Assembly: GCA_964342825.1 (NCBI GenBank)
Contig: CAYFHO010000001.1
Span: 186,001 to 250,000, forward strand
DNA length: 64,000 nt
Reading direction: 5' to 3'
From: AAA164-E04 sp964342825
GTDB lineage: Bacteria; Verrucomicrobiota; Verrucomicrobiia; Limisphaerales; AAA164-E04
A program made the position numbers and the translations under genes. A model generated the notes under the pieces. The model made no database searches, had not been told where the DNA came from, and saw only the letters and a program-made list of their open reading frames with translations. Positions 29,501 through 44,500 of this stretch are shown in pieces. The stretch's first letter is position 1. Each line of letters begins with the position of its first letter.

Positions 29501-32500
29501 CTATCTATATTGACACCGAAGTTTACGCCAACGGTGGTAATGACACCATAGCAACCGCAAGGGGCAACGACATCGTCTGGGGTGGAAGCGGAAATGATGT
29601 GATTTTCACCTATGAAGGTGATGACTACTTGTATGGGGACCATCCATCCAATACAGGTATTACAGGAAATGACAAACTATTCGGTGGTCTTGGAAGCGAT
29701 CATTTGTTTGGAGGTCCTGGAAACGATTTACTGGACGAAAGCAAAGACCGTCAAAATCCTGAAACACCCATCTTCAGCGAAACCAATCACTTTGAGGGCG
29801 GATCCGGGGAAGACATCATTATGGGATCTCCCGGACGAGACACCATTATTGGAGGGACAGGAGACGATACGATTGTTGGCTTAGCCAATGATGATTTATA
29901 CATCTTCCACAATAATTATGGTACAGATGAATTTGTAGATATCTTCGGCAAGGAGCAGTTGGATTTCAGTGAAGTAACTGTCTCCATGCAGTTGAACATG
30001 TCCGGAGAAGGTACCACTGCGTTAGCTGGCTTTGGAAATAATCTCGTAGCCATTCCTCTTATTTCAATCAAGGAAATCAATCTTGGGACTGGTAATGATC
30101 ACTTCGATTTTACCTCCCTGCCAAACTTTAGACTCGATATCACGGACGAAAATGGCTCGGATGTTTATGATTTTGATCTGGTGAAACCCGTCAGCGATCA
30201 GGCTGGAACTCGAGTGGATATCTTCGACAAGGCCGGCACCACTGATCGTATCGAATTAGATGTGGATTCGACCGATCATATCATTTATTTCCACCCTCAA
30301 CAGGCGGTACTTAACCAGCTTAATCTGACTTGGAATACTGGTATCGAAGAAATTATTTTAACTGATGATGCCCCATTGCAGACGACCATCTCCACATATT
30401 CAAATTTCCCAACCTTGTTGATCAAATCAGGAGTTACGGTCAGGTCTTCTACGGGTGGTGATATTACTTTCCTTGCACATCGTGATTTCACTTTGGAATC
30501 GGGTGGGTTAATCAGCACATCTGGGGATGTCATTATTCGTGCAGATCATTTTGGTCCGGTGACCGGTTCCATCATTAATCTCATCGGTACCATTAACGCT
30601 GACAATGTTCATGTTCATGGAAACAATGGAAATGACACCGTCCATTTGACCAACGTGACCTCAGGTTCCGAAACAATCATCGACACATACGGGGGTGTGG
30701 ATGTCATTAATATTCGAACCATCAACGCGCAAACCACTGTCAATGCAGGTGCACAAAACGATACCATCAACGTTGGTACGCTAGCCCCTGGAACTGGCGG
30801 AACCCTGGATGCGATCTTGGCCTTACTTGTCGTCAATGGTGATGCAGACACAGACGTGTTCAACGTCGATGACAGGGGAGATGGGTCGAACAATGTTGGA
30901 ACCCTGACCAGCACCCAGATTACGGGACTGGATATGCCTTCGGGTATCACATATGGAAGTCTGGAAACACTCAACATTGGCCTGGGATCCGGATCGGATA
31001 CTTTCACCGTTGCCAGCACACACTCCAATTTGACGAATATCTGGAGTTATGATGGTGCCGATGTCATCAATGTCCGAACCATCGCTGGAGTCACTAATGT
31101 CACGACAGGTACAGGAAGCGACAACATCAATATAGGCAGCAATTCAAACGGCACCCAAGGTAATCGCCGTAACAACCAAAACGGTACCTTGAACGGCATT
31201 GGGGCACGTTTGACCATCAATGGGGAAACTCCAACCAGCGGTAGTGATTGGCTGACGATCGACGATACAGCCGATACGAATCCGAACACCGGGGCAGTGA
31301 CTCCTTCACACATTTCCGGTTTGGGATTGTCTGGTGCTGGTATTGATTACTACGCCATAGAACACCTGGTAATCAATTTGGGTGATGGTGGAAATACTTT
31401 CACAATCCACAACACCCACAACAGTGCAACCTCCGGTTTCGCCGAAGAAACATATCTCAGTACAGGCAATGGTTTTGATTCAATCACCATCCAAACGGTG
31501 GCCGATTGGGTGCAAGTGAATGCACAAGGTGGCAATGACACCGTGACCGTCCAGACCACAAACAGCGGTAGCGATCTTACCATCAATGGTGAAACTGGTG
31601 ATGACATCATCAACCTGAGTTCACTGAACGCGCTCGCTGTGGTGAATGCAGGAGACGATAACGATACGGTCAATGTCTTTAGCACCAACTCAGGTAGTGT
31701 GACGACGGTAAATGGGCAGAACGGAAGTGACACAGTGAATATCCAGACCATGAACGGTTTGGTCACAGTCAACGCCGGTGCAAACAACGATGTCGTCAAT
31801 GTTGGGACTGCAACGCCTTCGTTACCAGGTTTGCCGACCACGCAGGTTGGAAATATTGATCACATCAACGTGCTGCTGACAGTGGATGGCGGGGCTGGAG
31901 GCAATGATATATTGAATATTGACGATTCAAATCCTTCCAACAATGCCAAGTCCGGCACTCTCACTTTGAACACACTCCGCGGGCTGGAGCTTGAGTCGGG
32001 GATAAACTACACCACGTTTGAATCTCTTAACCTCTGGTTGGCGTCTGGTAACAACCGCTTTGACATCGACAGTACCCATGGTGGGTCCACCACGATTCAA
32101 GCTTCTGGTGGCTCCGATACCTTTAACATTCGCGCGACTGCTCTTGGTAGTTCCACCTATCTCTATGGCGAAACAGGGAACGACACATTCAACCTGACTC
32201 AGTTGGCCCCTCAACTACCATCCCCTTATCCAGCCACATTGCCGCCACCATCTGCGGATACAATTGGAAACGTGGACCAGTTGGATGGATTTATTTCGAT
32301 CAACGGTGGCAACCAATCCGACGTGATTAACGTTGATGACTCAGGCAACACAGCGAGCAAATCTAGTAAACTCACCAGCAATACTCTGCGTGGCCTGGCA
32401 TTGGAAGGCGGTGTTGATTATGTGGAGGCCGAAACTTTCAACGTCTGGATGGGAATCGGGAATGATACCTTCTATATCGACAGCACACACGGTGGAAAAA

Positions 32501-35500
32501 CGAACGTATATGCGGGTGATGGAAATGAAACCACCAACGAATACAACGATACAATTGCCATCAGATCCATTGCTGGTGAAACCACCATACATGGTCAGGA
32601 AGGCAACGATGCCATCCTGGTGAATGTTGAATATGCTGCTGGAATACCCGATCTGGTCGGCGTGAATCCAGCAAATCTTTCTCAATTTGTCCGGACTCAT
32701 GTCAACGGATTGGATCTAGCTGGTCCTGTAGCGATACCACTACACCTTCATGGTGAAGGTGGATCTGATGATTATGTGCTGAACCTGGCACATCAAGGCG
32801 CCGCATTGATCAACGTTCACGATAATGGCGCACCGTTTGACGGAGTTGACACCCTGACCATCAATGGTGCCGATGATATCGATGGTGTTAACAACGATCC
32901 GCACGACACGTTTCTGTTCCGTAAAGATTTTGTCGCTCTGCTGAATACCCCTGATTCGAATGGCAATTTCGAATTCGTAGAACGCGTCAACTACGATGAA
33001 AACATCAATGCTCGTCTGATAGTCAATGGCCTGGGCGGTAATGATGCTTTCGCAGCTGACGACAATACTGCCACCACTACAATGGATGGTGGACCTGGAG
33101 TAGATACTTTCCAGATTGGTCAGGTGTTCGGCACCTTGCGTGACGTGGCTGCCAATATTTCCGCCAATGACACTTTCGACACAACTCCGATTGTTATTGG
33201 TGTCATCCGGTCATTTGTGGACGAAGAATTAATTTTTGATCCTGCTGAGCATAATTTTAGTGACGTTATCAATGTCAACACTGGTCAGACACGTCATGAA
33301 CGCATTCTCGAAGAAGCAGCACTGGCTGCAGCAGCCGGAGAATCACTCATCGGTGTTGCATATGTCAGCGATGGTGTGAGTCATCCCGCGACAATATTTG
33401 GTGGTGATGACGGAGATATCATCAATATTTACCACAACAAAGGTACGCTTCGTGTCGAAGGTGAAGATGGAAATGATGAATTCACCGTTCGCGCTTTTGT
33501 GATTCTTGAGGGTATCGTTCAAGGTGATTCGGATGTGAAAGGTGGTGGGGGTGACGACGTGGTTAAATATGCGATCAACGCTCCGGTCAGTATCGATGGT
33601 GGTTCCGGTTTCGATACAATTGTGGTTCTTGGAACGCCTTTTGCCGACAACTTTGTCGTAACTCCTGAGGGTATCTTTGGAGCAGGATTGAACGTTTCCT
33701 TCGACAATGTTGAGAGCGCCGAATTAGATGCTCTTGAAGGGGATGACATTATTTACGTGTTAGGCACTAGTTCCGATATGGTGACCACCGTGATTGGAGG
33801 GCAAGGCAATGACGTGATCAATATCGGTGGGGACGTGGTTGAAACCATCGTCTCCAGTGACTTGCTCGGCCGCGCCGGAATCATCACCCACAATATACTT
33901 TCCGGCCCTGACGACTATCTGGCAGCTGGTATTAATGGCATTGCGACCAACATTCTTTCCGCCTCTGATGGAGCCTTGGTGGATATTTCCCCAGTAGGTG
34001 ATCCACTCATCGTCACCGAAGATGGGGTTATGTCTGCATACTGGATCATGTTAACTGGACCGGTTAATGGCAATCTGGATGAAGAGGTTTACTTGACTGT
34101 TTCCGCCGGTGTTGCCAGCACCGCAGATAAATCTGTTGGTGGCGACAGTGTGCAGGTTCGAACTGAGAATGGTGACTATACCGATGCTGTAGTGCTGACC
34201 TTCGACAAGACGGGTGTCAAACAAAAGGTTTACGTACGTGCGGTTGATGACAATGGCATCGAGGGCGAACGGCTGGTGATGTTGAGTCACACGATCATCA
34301 GTGAACTTGAGGCATACGAAGCAGTGCAAATGGTGAATACCCAGGTCACTGTGATCGACAATGAAAAGCCAAGTATCGAATTCCGTCAGTTTGAAGATCT
34401 CGGCGGTGGCAATCTGGTTGCGGACCGAATAACAGAAGTGCTGGAAGGTCCCGGCGGATTCACCGATGTTTACCGGTTTGCATTGACCACTTCGCCTCAG
34501 GTTGGAGAAACAGTAACGGTGGATCTGGTGCACAACAGCCAGATCTCTGTTTCACAATCCACATTCACTTTCGATTCATCCAACTGGAATACATTCCGGG
34601 AGGTTGTTGTAACCGCAGTGGATGATGTTGACATGGACGGCATTGAAAGAGTCAAGATTGTCCATGAAGTCAGCAGTGCTTTCAACAACACCATCTTTAA
34701 CCTGGCAGAAGCAGAAATGCCTGAACTCAAGGTCAAGGTTTACGACAATGAAACCGCTGGTGTCATTGTCCGCCAATCCGGTAGCCGGACCATTGCAGTT
34801 GTTGACGGGGATGATGATGATTATCGCATTCGCCTAACCAAAGAACTGATTGCTGGCGAATCACTGAACTTTGGGCTAACCACTGACGCTCAGACAATTC
34901 TTTATCCAGTGGGACAAGCTTCCAGATTCACGGACAACAATTCGTATGGTAATTTTAACGAAGCAGGTGATGAATTCACTTATTCTGTTTCATTCGATTC
35001 CAGCAATTGGAATGCCTGGTATGAAGTTGGTGTCGGTGCAAATGCCTCATTCGAATATGACGATTCCTTACAGCCCACCAAAACCTTCGCTCCGGTGGCT
35101 CAAAATTTGGATATTATCCAAGGGCCGCTGATCGTTGAAGGCAGTGTCATTCCCGGCAAGGATCGCTCACTTGAACAGGCCATCGTTCTGCCAGGGGAAA
35201 GTAATCCCGAGGTGAAGAAAGAAGATCCGGAAGGAGACGAATCACAAAGGATCGATATCCTCAATATATATCATTCCGACAATACTGATAATGATTCCGG
35301 CCAGATATTCCTGAGATCAGATGCTGTTTACGTCGATGAAACAGGTGCCTCAACCGTTGACATTAAAAATCCTGGTCTGGCTTTGACTGGATTCGAAATG
35401 GGTGGAACACATGAAGTCAATGAAGGGACTGCTCAGAACCCGATCCTTGCTTACTATGGCGGTGGTATCACTCTTGGTGGATTCGAAATCGTTGAATTCC

Positions 35501-38500
35501 TGATGGGTAAAGGACCGGAAACCCTTACGGTCGAAACAACCGATCAAAAATCATTGAGTTCTTATGAACATGATCATGATGGGTTTTTAATCGACGGCGA
35601 GGGCAGCCGCTTTGATGAGGACGGGAACCTGATTGGTCTCTATGATCAAGACGATGCAATCTTTGCCATCCACGGTGGTGGAGGCGATGATTCGATCTTC
35701 ATCAACGATCGTGGAAATGCACCGGTGATTGTATACGGTGACACCTCTGAAGATGGAGTGCGCTTTAGCAATAACACTGGATCCATTTCCGTTCACGGCA
35801 CAAGCTTCACTAACCCTGGAAATGACTTTATCGATGCATCAGCAATGCCTGCGCAGAACGATGGATATGTTGGTGTGGTGGTCTTTGGTGGTCCCGGTAA
35901 CGATACGATATTTGGAAGTCAGGATGCCGATCATCTGGCAGGTGGAACAAATGACAGCGGTATTGATGAAATCCGCGGCCAGTCTGGTAACGACAACATC
36001 TATGCGGACGACGAATTTAATTTCGATCTGATGCTTTTTGCGCAGGATCGCATCACGCCATTTGATCATATGACTCAGGAAGGTTTGGAAGCGGTCAACC
36101 ATATGTTTGTTGTTGTTACGTCAGCAACTGCTGGAAGCGACCTGATTTTCGGTGACGATGGTAACGATATCATCTTGGGCGATCACGGGATCATCGATCA
36201 GGATCCCGGAACGCGTCGCATTCACACCACCGGTCAAGTGATCAGAGTTCAAACCGTTGGAATGTCCAATGGTGAATCCGACACCATATTCGGCAACCAG
36301 GGTGATGATCTCATCTTCGGGGGCATGGCAGGAGACTCCATTTTTGGTGGCAATAGTTTGGCCGAAGCCGCTATCTCCGGTGAAGATGCTGATATTATCG
36401 TGGGCGACAACGGTGTAGCTGACTTTATTATCAAGGATGGCGATCTGAATAACCTGGATGCACTTTATACGACCGACGTTGACCTGAGCACCGTGGGATC
36501 TGACACCATCGAGGGCAACGAAGATGACGACATTGTTCTGGCCGGTTTGGATACTGACTTCATCGATCTGCATCAAGGAAACAACACTGCCTTCGGTGAC
36601 AATGGACGCATCGAATGGATGAACGGCTTCCTCGACTTCATCGTCAGCACTGAAGAAGGAACCGCTTCAATTGCACCAGAAGGTTCACACGATGAGATCA
36701 CCGCTGGATTTGGTGATGACATTATTCTGGGCGGCTACGAATCTGATACCATTTCCGTTCAAGGTGGTAACAACAAGGTGTTCGGTGACAGCGGTCATAT
36801 AGATTTTGGCTTTAACTTGGGCGACCTCCAACTGATTGAGAGCATCGCTTACATTTATGGGGGTGTTGATACAATTGAAACTGGGTTGGGCAACGATATT
36901 GTGATCGGTGGTTTTGATTCAGATATCATCACTGCTCAAGTAGGTGAAAACATCGGTGTTGGCCAGTTGGATGGTAGCAATATCATCATTGGAGATAACG
37001 GTAGTGTTGATTACCTGGATAACGGAGACCTCCTCTCCAATGACATTGATACCATCGTCACCACTGAAGTGGATGAAGGTGGTGCTGACATGATCACGAC
37101 AGGTGCATCGGATGATATTATTTTGGGCGGTGAAGGCAGTGACTCCATCAACGCAGGCCATGGTAAGAATTTGGTCATGGGTGATAATGGTCGGATTACA
37201 GCCGCTGTCTCTGATACCAATCGTTTCGGTTCACTACCGATAACCTTGGGATTGGTGGAAACAACAGATTCGTTGATTGGTGGATCCGATGTGATCTTGG
37301 TTGGTGATGGTGATGATATTGTCCTTGGTGGTATTAATGAGGATATTATTGCCGGTTCCTACGATTCTCTTACGGATGCATATCTGCCTAGCGAAGGTAA
37401 CAATATTTTCCTGGGTGACAGCGGTTCAATTGATTGGACGGCATCAGATCATGGAGGGAATCTGGCGGGAGACGATGCCGATCCTCGCGACTTGGATCGA
37501 ATCCTCAGTACCCAGCCAAATCACGGTAGCAATGATTTGATTTTATCCGGAGCAGGAGACGACATCATCATTGCTGGTGAAGATGGTGAAACGATTAGTG
37601 AAAATGCCAACCACGACAAATCGCTCCATGCCGCAAGCACGGATGGAGATCATGTGGAAGCAGGAGACGGAAACAATATTGTCTTCGGTGACAATGGAGA
37701 AATTTTTGCTTCATCTTTTAATGACCTGAACAACAATCTCGTCCTCGGATTACTTCAAACCGCTCCAGGAACATCGCTCATAGGTGGCTCGGATTCAATC
37801 ACCACAGGTGGGGGATCCGACATTGTTGTGGGTGGTATTGACGCTGACTTCATTAATGCTGGCAACGGTGACAACATCATTCTCGGTGACAGTGGGTTGA
37901 TCGACTGGTCAGCAAAAGATCGTGGCGGCATCCTTTGGGGGGATGACTTAGATCCATCCGATATAGATCGACTTTACAGCATCGATGAAAACCACGGTGG
38001 CAGTGACCACATTACCACGGGTGCAGGAAGCGATATCATCATTGGTGGTGAAGATGGTGAACTGGTCACTGAGGTAGACATTATTGGTGCTGCCCTCAAT
38101 GCCAATGAGTTGATCAATTTTGGGCCCGCGGGAGATATTATCGACGCAGGCAACGGCAACAATGTGGTTTTCGGTGATAACGGATTCATGGATGCCGCTG
38201 GCCAAACAGCGCCTCAATTGGCAGGCATCCCTATGACATTCGGCATCATACAAACTGGTGACTCGCTCATAGGTGGTTCCGATCGAATCTTTGTAGGAGC
38301 AGGGCATGACATTGTTCTGGGTGGTATTGACGCCGACATCATCGTGGGAGGTTCCGATGGACAAGGTGGTTATCTGCCATCCGAAGGAAATAATTTAATC
38401 CTGGGTGATTCCGGTTACATCGATTGGACCGCTGCCGAGGGGCATCATCCTGTTGCAGAGGCAGGGGATGACACCGATGCCACGGACATTGATCGTATTG

Positions 38501-41500
38501 TCAGTGTGGATGAAAACCACGGTGGAAATGACCTGATTCTAACCGGAGCAGGTTCTGACATCATCATCGCCGGTGAAGACGGCGAGATCGTGAGTGATCT
38601 GGAAGTGGCCGGAGTGATCAATCAGGTTCACACCGTTAACGCTGTGGTTGATCAGAATGGCAACACTTTGGATGGAGACACCATCCACGCTGGTAACGGC
38701 GACAATCTCGTTCTCGGAGATAATGGCCGTATCACTGCAGCGAACAACGACGGAGCCCATTTTGAAAACATCGCCATCACCTTAGGTTTGGTTGAAAGCG
38801 GAGATTCCTTAATCGGAGGTGCCGATCAAATTACGACTGGAGTTGGATCCGACATCATCATCGGCGGCATTGATGGGGATACAATCATTGCCAACGACAC
38901 CGAATCCGCAGGACAACCTGATGGAAACAATATCATCATCGGAGACAGCGGTCTGATCGATTGGGCTTCCCGCGATCGCGAGCCTGGAGCACTGGGTGGC
39001 GATACCGATGCTTCCGACATCGACCGTATCTGGAGCAAAGACCAGAATCACGGAGGCACCGATCACATCACTACCGGCGAAGGCAACGACATCATCATTG
39101 CCGGTGAGGATGGTGAAAACGTCGATGAAACAAACATTTACTTACCAGCCGGACAATCACGAGTTGCGACCAATGCTGACATTGAATCTACTCCTGACGG
39201 AGACGTGATTGTTGCAGGCAATGGAAACAACATTGTCCTCGGTGACAACGGCTTTATTACTTCGGCACTGAACGGTGCACAGCAATATGCGGGATTGGCC
39301 ATTACCCTGGGACTGATCGAATCCGGTGATTCGCTGATCGGTGGTTCTGATACAATATATGTAGGTGACGGAGATGATATTGTGGTAGGCGGTATCGACG
39401 CCGATACCATTACTGCAGGGCCTGGATTGGTTCCAACCGAAGGTGACAATATCATCATAGGTGACAGCGGTCTGATTGATTGGACTGCTGCAGAACGCGC
39501 AGGAACCAACAGTCTGGCAGGGGATGACATGGATTCCTCCGATATCGACCGTCTGAGTAGTATTGATGAAGATCATGGTGGCAATGACATCATTATAACT
39601 GGTTCCGGCAATGATATCGTAATCGGTGGCGAAGATGGTGAATTGGTAACTGAAATAGACATCGATGGAGATCCTCTAGCTAAGGGAGAACTGATCTCCG
39701 ATCTGCCGGAGGGAGACATCATCGAAGCGGGGGATGGCAATAACGTAGTGTTCGGAGACAACGGCATCATGTTGGCAGCCGGAACTGGTGCGCCTCAACT
39801 GCCTGGAATCACAATGACATTCGGCATCATACAAACTGGTGACTCGCTCATAGGTGGTTCCGATCGAATCTTTGTAGGAGCAGGGCATGACATTGTTCTG
39901 GGTGGTATTGACGCCGACATCATCGTGGGAGGTTCCGATGGACAAGGTGGTTATCTGCCATCCGAAGGAAATAATTTAATCCTGGGTGATTCCGGTTACA
40001 TCGATTGGACCGCTGCCGAGGGGCATCATCCTGTTGCAGAGGCAGGGGATGACACCGATGCCACGGACATTGATCGTATTGTCAGTGTGGATGAAAACCA
40101 CGGTGGAAATGACCTGATTCTAACCGGAGCAGGTTCTGACATCATCATCGCCGGTGAAGACGGCGAGATCGTGAGTGATCTGGAAGTGGCCGGAGTGATC
40201 AATCAGGTTCACACCGTTAACGCTGTGGTTGATCAGAATGGCAACACTTTGGATGGAGACACCATCCACGCTGGTAACGGCGACAATCTCGTTCTCGGAG
40301 ATAATGGCCGTATCACTGCAGCGAACAACGACGGAGCCCATTTTGAAAACATCGCCATCACCTTAGGTTTGGTTGAAAGCGGAGATTCCTTAATCGGAGG
40401 TGCCGATCAAATTACGACTGGAGTTGGATCCGACATCATCATCGGCGGCATTGATGGGGATACAATCATTGCCAACGACACCGAATCCGCAGGACAACCT
40501 GATGGAAACAATATCATCATCGGAGACAGCGGTCTGATCGATTGGGCTTCCCGCGATCGCGAGCCTGGAGCACTGGGTGGCGATACCGATGCTTCCGACA
40601 TCGACCGTATCTGGAGCAAAGACCAGAATCACGGAGGCACCGATCACATCACTACCGGCGAAGGCAACGACATCATCATTGCCGGTGAGGATGGTGAAAA
40701 CGTCGATGAAACAAACATTTACTTACCAGCCGGACAATCACGAGTTGCGACCAATGCTGACATTGAATCTACTCCTGACGGAGACGTGATTGTTGCAGGC
40801 AATGGAAACAACATTGTCCTCGGTGACAACGGCTTTATTACTTCGGCACTGAACGGTGCACAGCAATATGCGGGATTGGCCATTACCCTGGGACTGATCG
40901 AATCCGGTGATTCGCTGATTGGTGGTTCTGATACAATTTTTGTAGGTGACGGAGATGATATTGTGGTAGGTGGTATCGACGCCGATACCATCACAGCCGG
41001 TCCCGGATTCCAGCCTTCTGAAGGTAATAACATTATCATAGGTGATAGTGGATTAATCGATTGGACAGCACGTGAACGAGTCAATGCGGGCTTGTATCAA
41101 AATCGAGCAGGTGACGATTTCGATGCCGCTGATATTGACCGATTGATCAGCCTAGCAGTTGACCATGGTGGAAACGACACCATTGTGACGGGGCACGGAG
41201 ATGATATTATCATTGGTGGCGAGGATGGAGAACTGGTTTTGGAAGCCAACATTGATTCGGACCCTGTAGCCGGTGAGATCACTGCTGACATCACCAATGG
41301 GGATCTGATTGACGCCAATGACGGTGACAATTTGATCTTCGGTGACAACGGCGAGATTTTTGCTGCAGCTACTGACGCACCGCAATATGGATACTCAATC
41401 ACTTTGGGATTCGTAACTACAATTGCGCCAGCCATCGGTGGTAATGATGAAATTACCACAGGAGTTGATTACGACATCATTCTCGGAGGTGTGCTTGAAG

Positions 41501-44500
41501 ACACGATTATCGCCAATGATCATGAGCTATATTCTCGCTACCCTGAAGCTGGAGACGGTCATAACCACGATTTGGACAACATCATTTTGGGTGACAACGG
41601 TTATATCGATTGGACCGCTTCGGAACGTGATTATGTCGGTCAGGAAAGTTCAGGTGATGATACAGATCCGTCTGATATAGATCGAGTCAGCACCACTCAA
41701 CCTACCATTGGTCACAACGACTGGATTCAGAGCGGTGCTGGATATGACTTGATTTTTGGCGGAACATTGCAGGACATCATCTATGCAGGTGCAGGCAACG
41801 ATCTTGTCTTTGGTGATCATGGAGAGTTGCTGGCCGTGGCTGGTGGCGGAGTCGTAGCACAAGAACTTCCGATGTCCGGCAGTGGAGCTGGTTACGAGGA
41901 TCCATTCATCTTCCGAGCCATAGATACTCAGAATGCTGATCTTGGCGACAATGATATCGTTTACGGTGAAGACGGAGAGGACATCATCCTCGGACAACAA
42001 GGGGATGACCAATTGTTCGGAGGTAATGACAATGACGACTTAATTGGCGGTCACAATGTTGCTGATGGTCATGATGGCAGCGATCGAATTGATGGCGGTT
42101 CCTACACTTATGGAGTGATTGATCTCGCAGATGGCGGATTGTTACCAGGTGAGACGGATCATGACGCCATCGCCGGTGATAATGCCATTATCCTGCGTCG
42201 TGGTGATCTTGTCAGTCCACGCATGAGAGTGTTGATTGACGGTGTGATCTACGATTTGGACGCTTTGCTACAGATCACTGATGCTTACCAGAAAAATCCA
42301 GATGGTGTTGAAGTCCGTGATATCACTTTACTGAACCATGAATTTATCGATGATCAAAACCCAAGTAACGACACACCGTCTGATCAATACGGTGACGATA
42401 TCATTGCCGGTGGACCGGATAATGATGAAATCTTCGGACAATTGGGTGAGGATGTCATTCAAGGTGATGGCCAAGTCTTGCTGAGTTTGCCGGGTGCCGA
42501 ACCTGTCGATAGTGGAGCTTGGCGCGATGTCAATGGATTGTTGAACATCAATGTATCGCAGGAACGCGAAAGCGATGGCGATGACTACATCGAAGGTAAC
42601 GGTGGCAGCGACATCATCTTTGGTAACCTGGGGCAGGACGACATCATTGGAGGTAATTCCGATCTCTTTGGATTGGATCTGCAAAAAAATCGTTGGGATA
42701 CTTCAGATCTGATCTTCGGTGGAGCAGGGGTGAATACAGATCGAAATGATCTTGGTGATGCGACTTGGACCGATGGAGAAGGATCATTGATTGTCAATGA
42801 CTTCAACGGACATTCACGCGACGCTGATTATATCCTTGGGGACAATGGCAATATTTATCGATTGGTTGAAGTTGTCGGTGCATCAGGTGACACACAATAC
42901 TTGACTTTCAACTATGACATCGGGACCGATTTTGACGGCACAGAACGTGGTGATTTGAGAATTGTTGTCAGAGGTAATGAATGGATCAGTGACAGTGAAA
43001 CAGGCGCACAAGATTATACTCCCGGTGGTGCTGATTACGACGCAGCCAACACTGTGAATAATCTTGGTGCGGCGGATGAGATTCATGGTGAAGCCGGTGA
43101 TGATGTTATCTACGGCATGGTGGGTGATGATGTCCTATTCGGTGACGGTCAGGATGATGACCTTTATGGTGGTTATGGTCATGACTGGATCAGTGGTGGA
43201 ACCGGTCAGGATGGAGTGCTGGGAGACGATGGTCGCATCTACACCAGTCGCAATTCCACCCAAGGTGAATCTCTCTATGGCATTGCTGGATTCAGCGCTG
43301 GTGACCTTAACCTTGAAATTTCTACTCCTGGAGGATTCCAGCAGGCCGTTCTTAATGTGGAGGGTGCACTTAAGAAAACAGTGAACCTGACACCGTTCAA
43401 TGTGGCCAGCCCTGCAGATGTTGCCGCGATGGGAGAAGATGTGGTGCTCTATGTAGCTCAGTTCGCCAATGACATCATCTTTGGTGGCTGGGGATCAGAT
43501 TTTCTGCACGGCGGCTCGGGTGATGATGCCATTTCAGGCGCGGAAGCCTTGCCGCAGTATTTTGCCGAACCTGTGAATCCTGGGGATTACCTTGCTTGGG
43601 GTGAAGTGGGCGGTCGAGAAGTCGAATTTGCCGCATACGACGAGAATGATCCGAAGTCGAAAGTCTATGTGACACCCAACGCTAGTGGTGTCCTTGAGTT
43701 TGCGGAATCAGGCGATGAGTTCATTCTGAATTTCAATCATCTTGAAGGACCACAAGATCTTTATGCAGACGGTGTCAATTATGACCCGATTGCCACGGAT
43801 GGTGATGACATCATCTTTGGTGATCTTGGTAACGACTGGTTGGTCTGCGGAACTGGTCGAGACACCACTTATGGAGGATTTGGTGACGACCTGATGAATG
43901 TGGACGATAATCATGAAACCAATGGAGGCCTCAATGATGTTCCGGATACTCATCCATCTTACGAAGACAGAGCCTTCGGTGGAGCGGGCCGTGACATCCT
44001 GATAGCCAACACGGGTGGTGATCGACTCATTGATTGGGCGGGTGAATTCAACAGTTACCTTGTTCCATTTGCACCATTCGGTATGGCTACAGTTAGTCGT
44101 TCAATCATGCCGGCGCTCCAAGAATTCTTGTATGACTTATCAAGAAGCCAGGGCGCTGATCCGACGCGTGCCGCCGATGAAAATACCGATCCCGCTCGCA
44201 ACGGCGAACCTCTGGGTGAACTGGGACTAGTGACGCAGCAGGATTGGGCCTGGCAAGATCAGACCGGTGCGCCTGATGATCCGCAGCCCGGTAATATCGG
44301 GGGAGGATCACGTGATGTTCGCATTGATGCTGATTCCGGTGCCAATGGCGGCGGCGGCGGCGGTACAGGTGGTTCCGGTGGTTCCGGTGGTGGAGGTAAT
44401 GATGGAGGATCCGATAACGGCGGTGGCAATGGAAACGGGAACGGGAACGGAAATAATGGCAACGGAAACGGGAACAATGGAGTGGGTAATGGACAAGATC

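Larger units (their letters stand above)
37200..41640 (+). repeat. about 175-aa RTX super-repeats (about eight copies)
   Basis: Each unit reads 'GDSLIGGSDxIxVGxGDDIV', 'GGIDADxI', 'EGNNIIIGDSGLIDWTA', 'GDDxDxxDIDRxxS', 'HGGNDxIxTGxGxDIIIAGEDGE', then 'GDxIxAGNGNNxVxGDNGxI' and an 'ITLGLIxxGD' closing strand. Starts lie near 37270, 37770, 38260, 38805, 39330, 39840, 40386, 40911 and 41430 (last one diverged). Three units make a 527-residue (1581-bp) period. Confidence 0.9.
35660..44040 (+). repeat. long C-terminal RTX region
   Basis: Residues about 6033-8826 are dominated by RTX-like units ('GGPGNDTIFG', 'GDDGNDIILGDHG', 'GGSGDDAISGAE') in diverged and regular forms. It is one of the longest RTX stretches I would expect in a single protein, and would hold very many calcium ions. 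It contains the 175-aa super-repeats described separately. Confidence 0.88.

Noticed and set aside
37200..41640. CRISPR-like or tandem DNA array
   Set aside because: The repeats are about 525 bp, in frame and conserved as protein; there are no short palindromic repeats with unique spacers.
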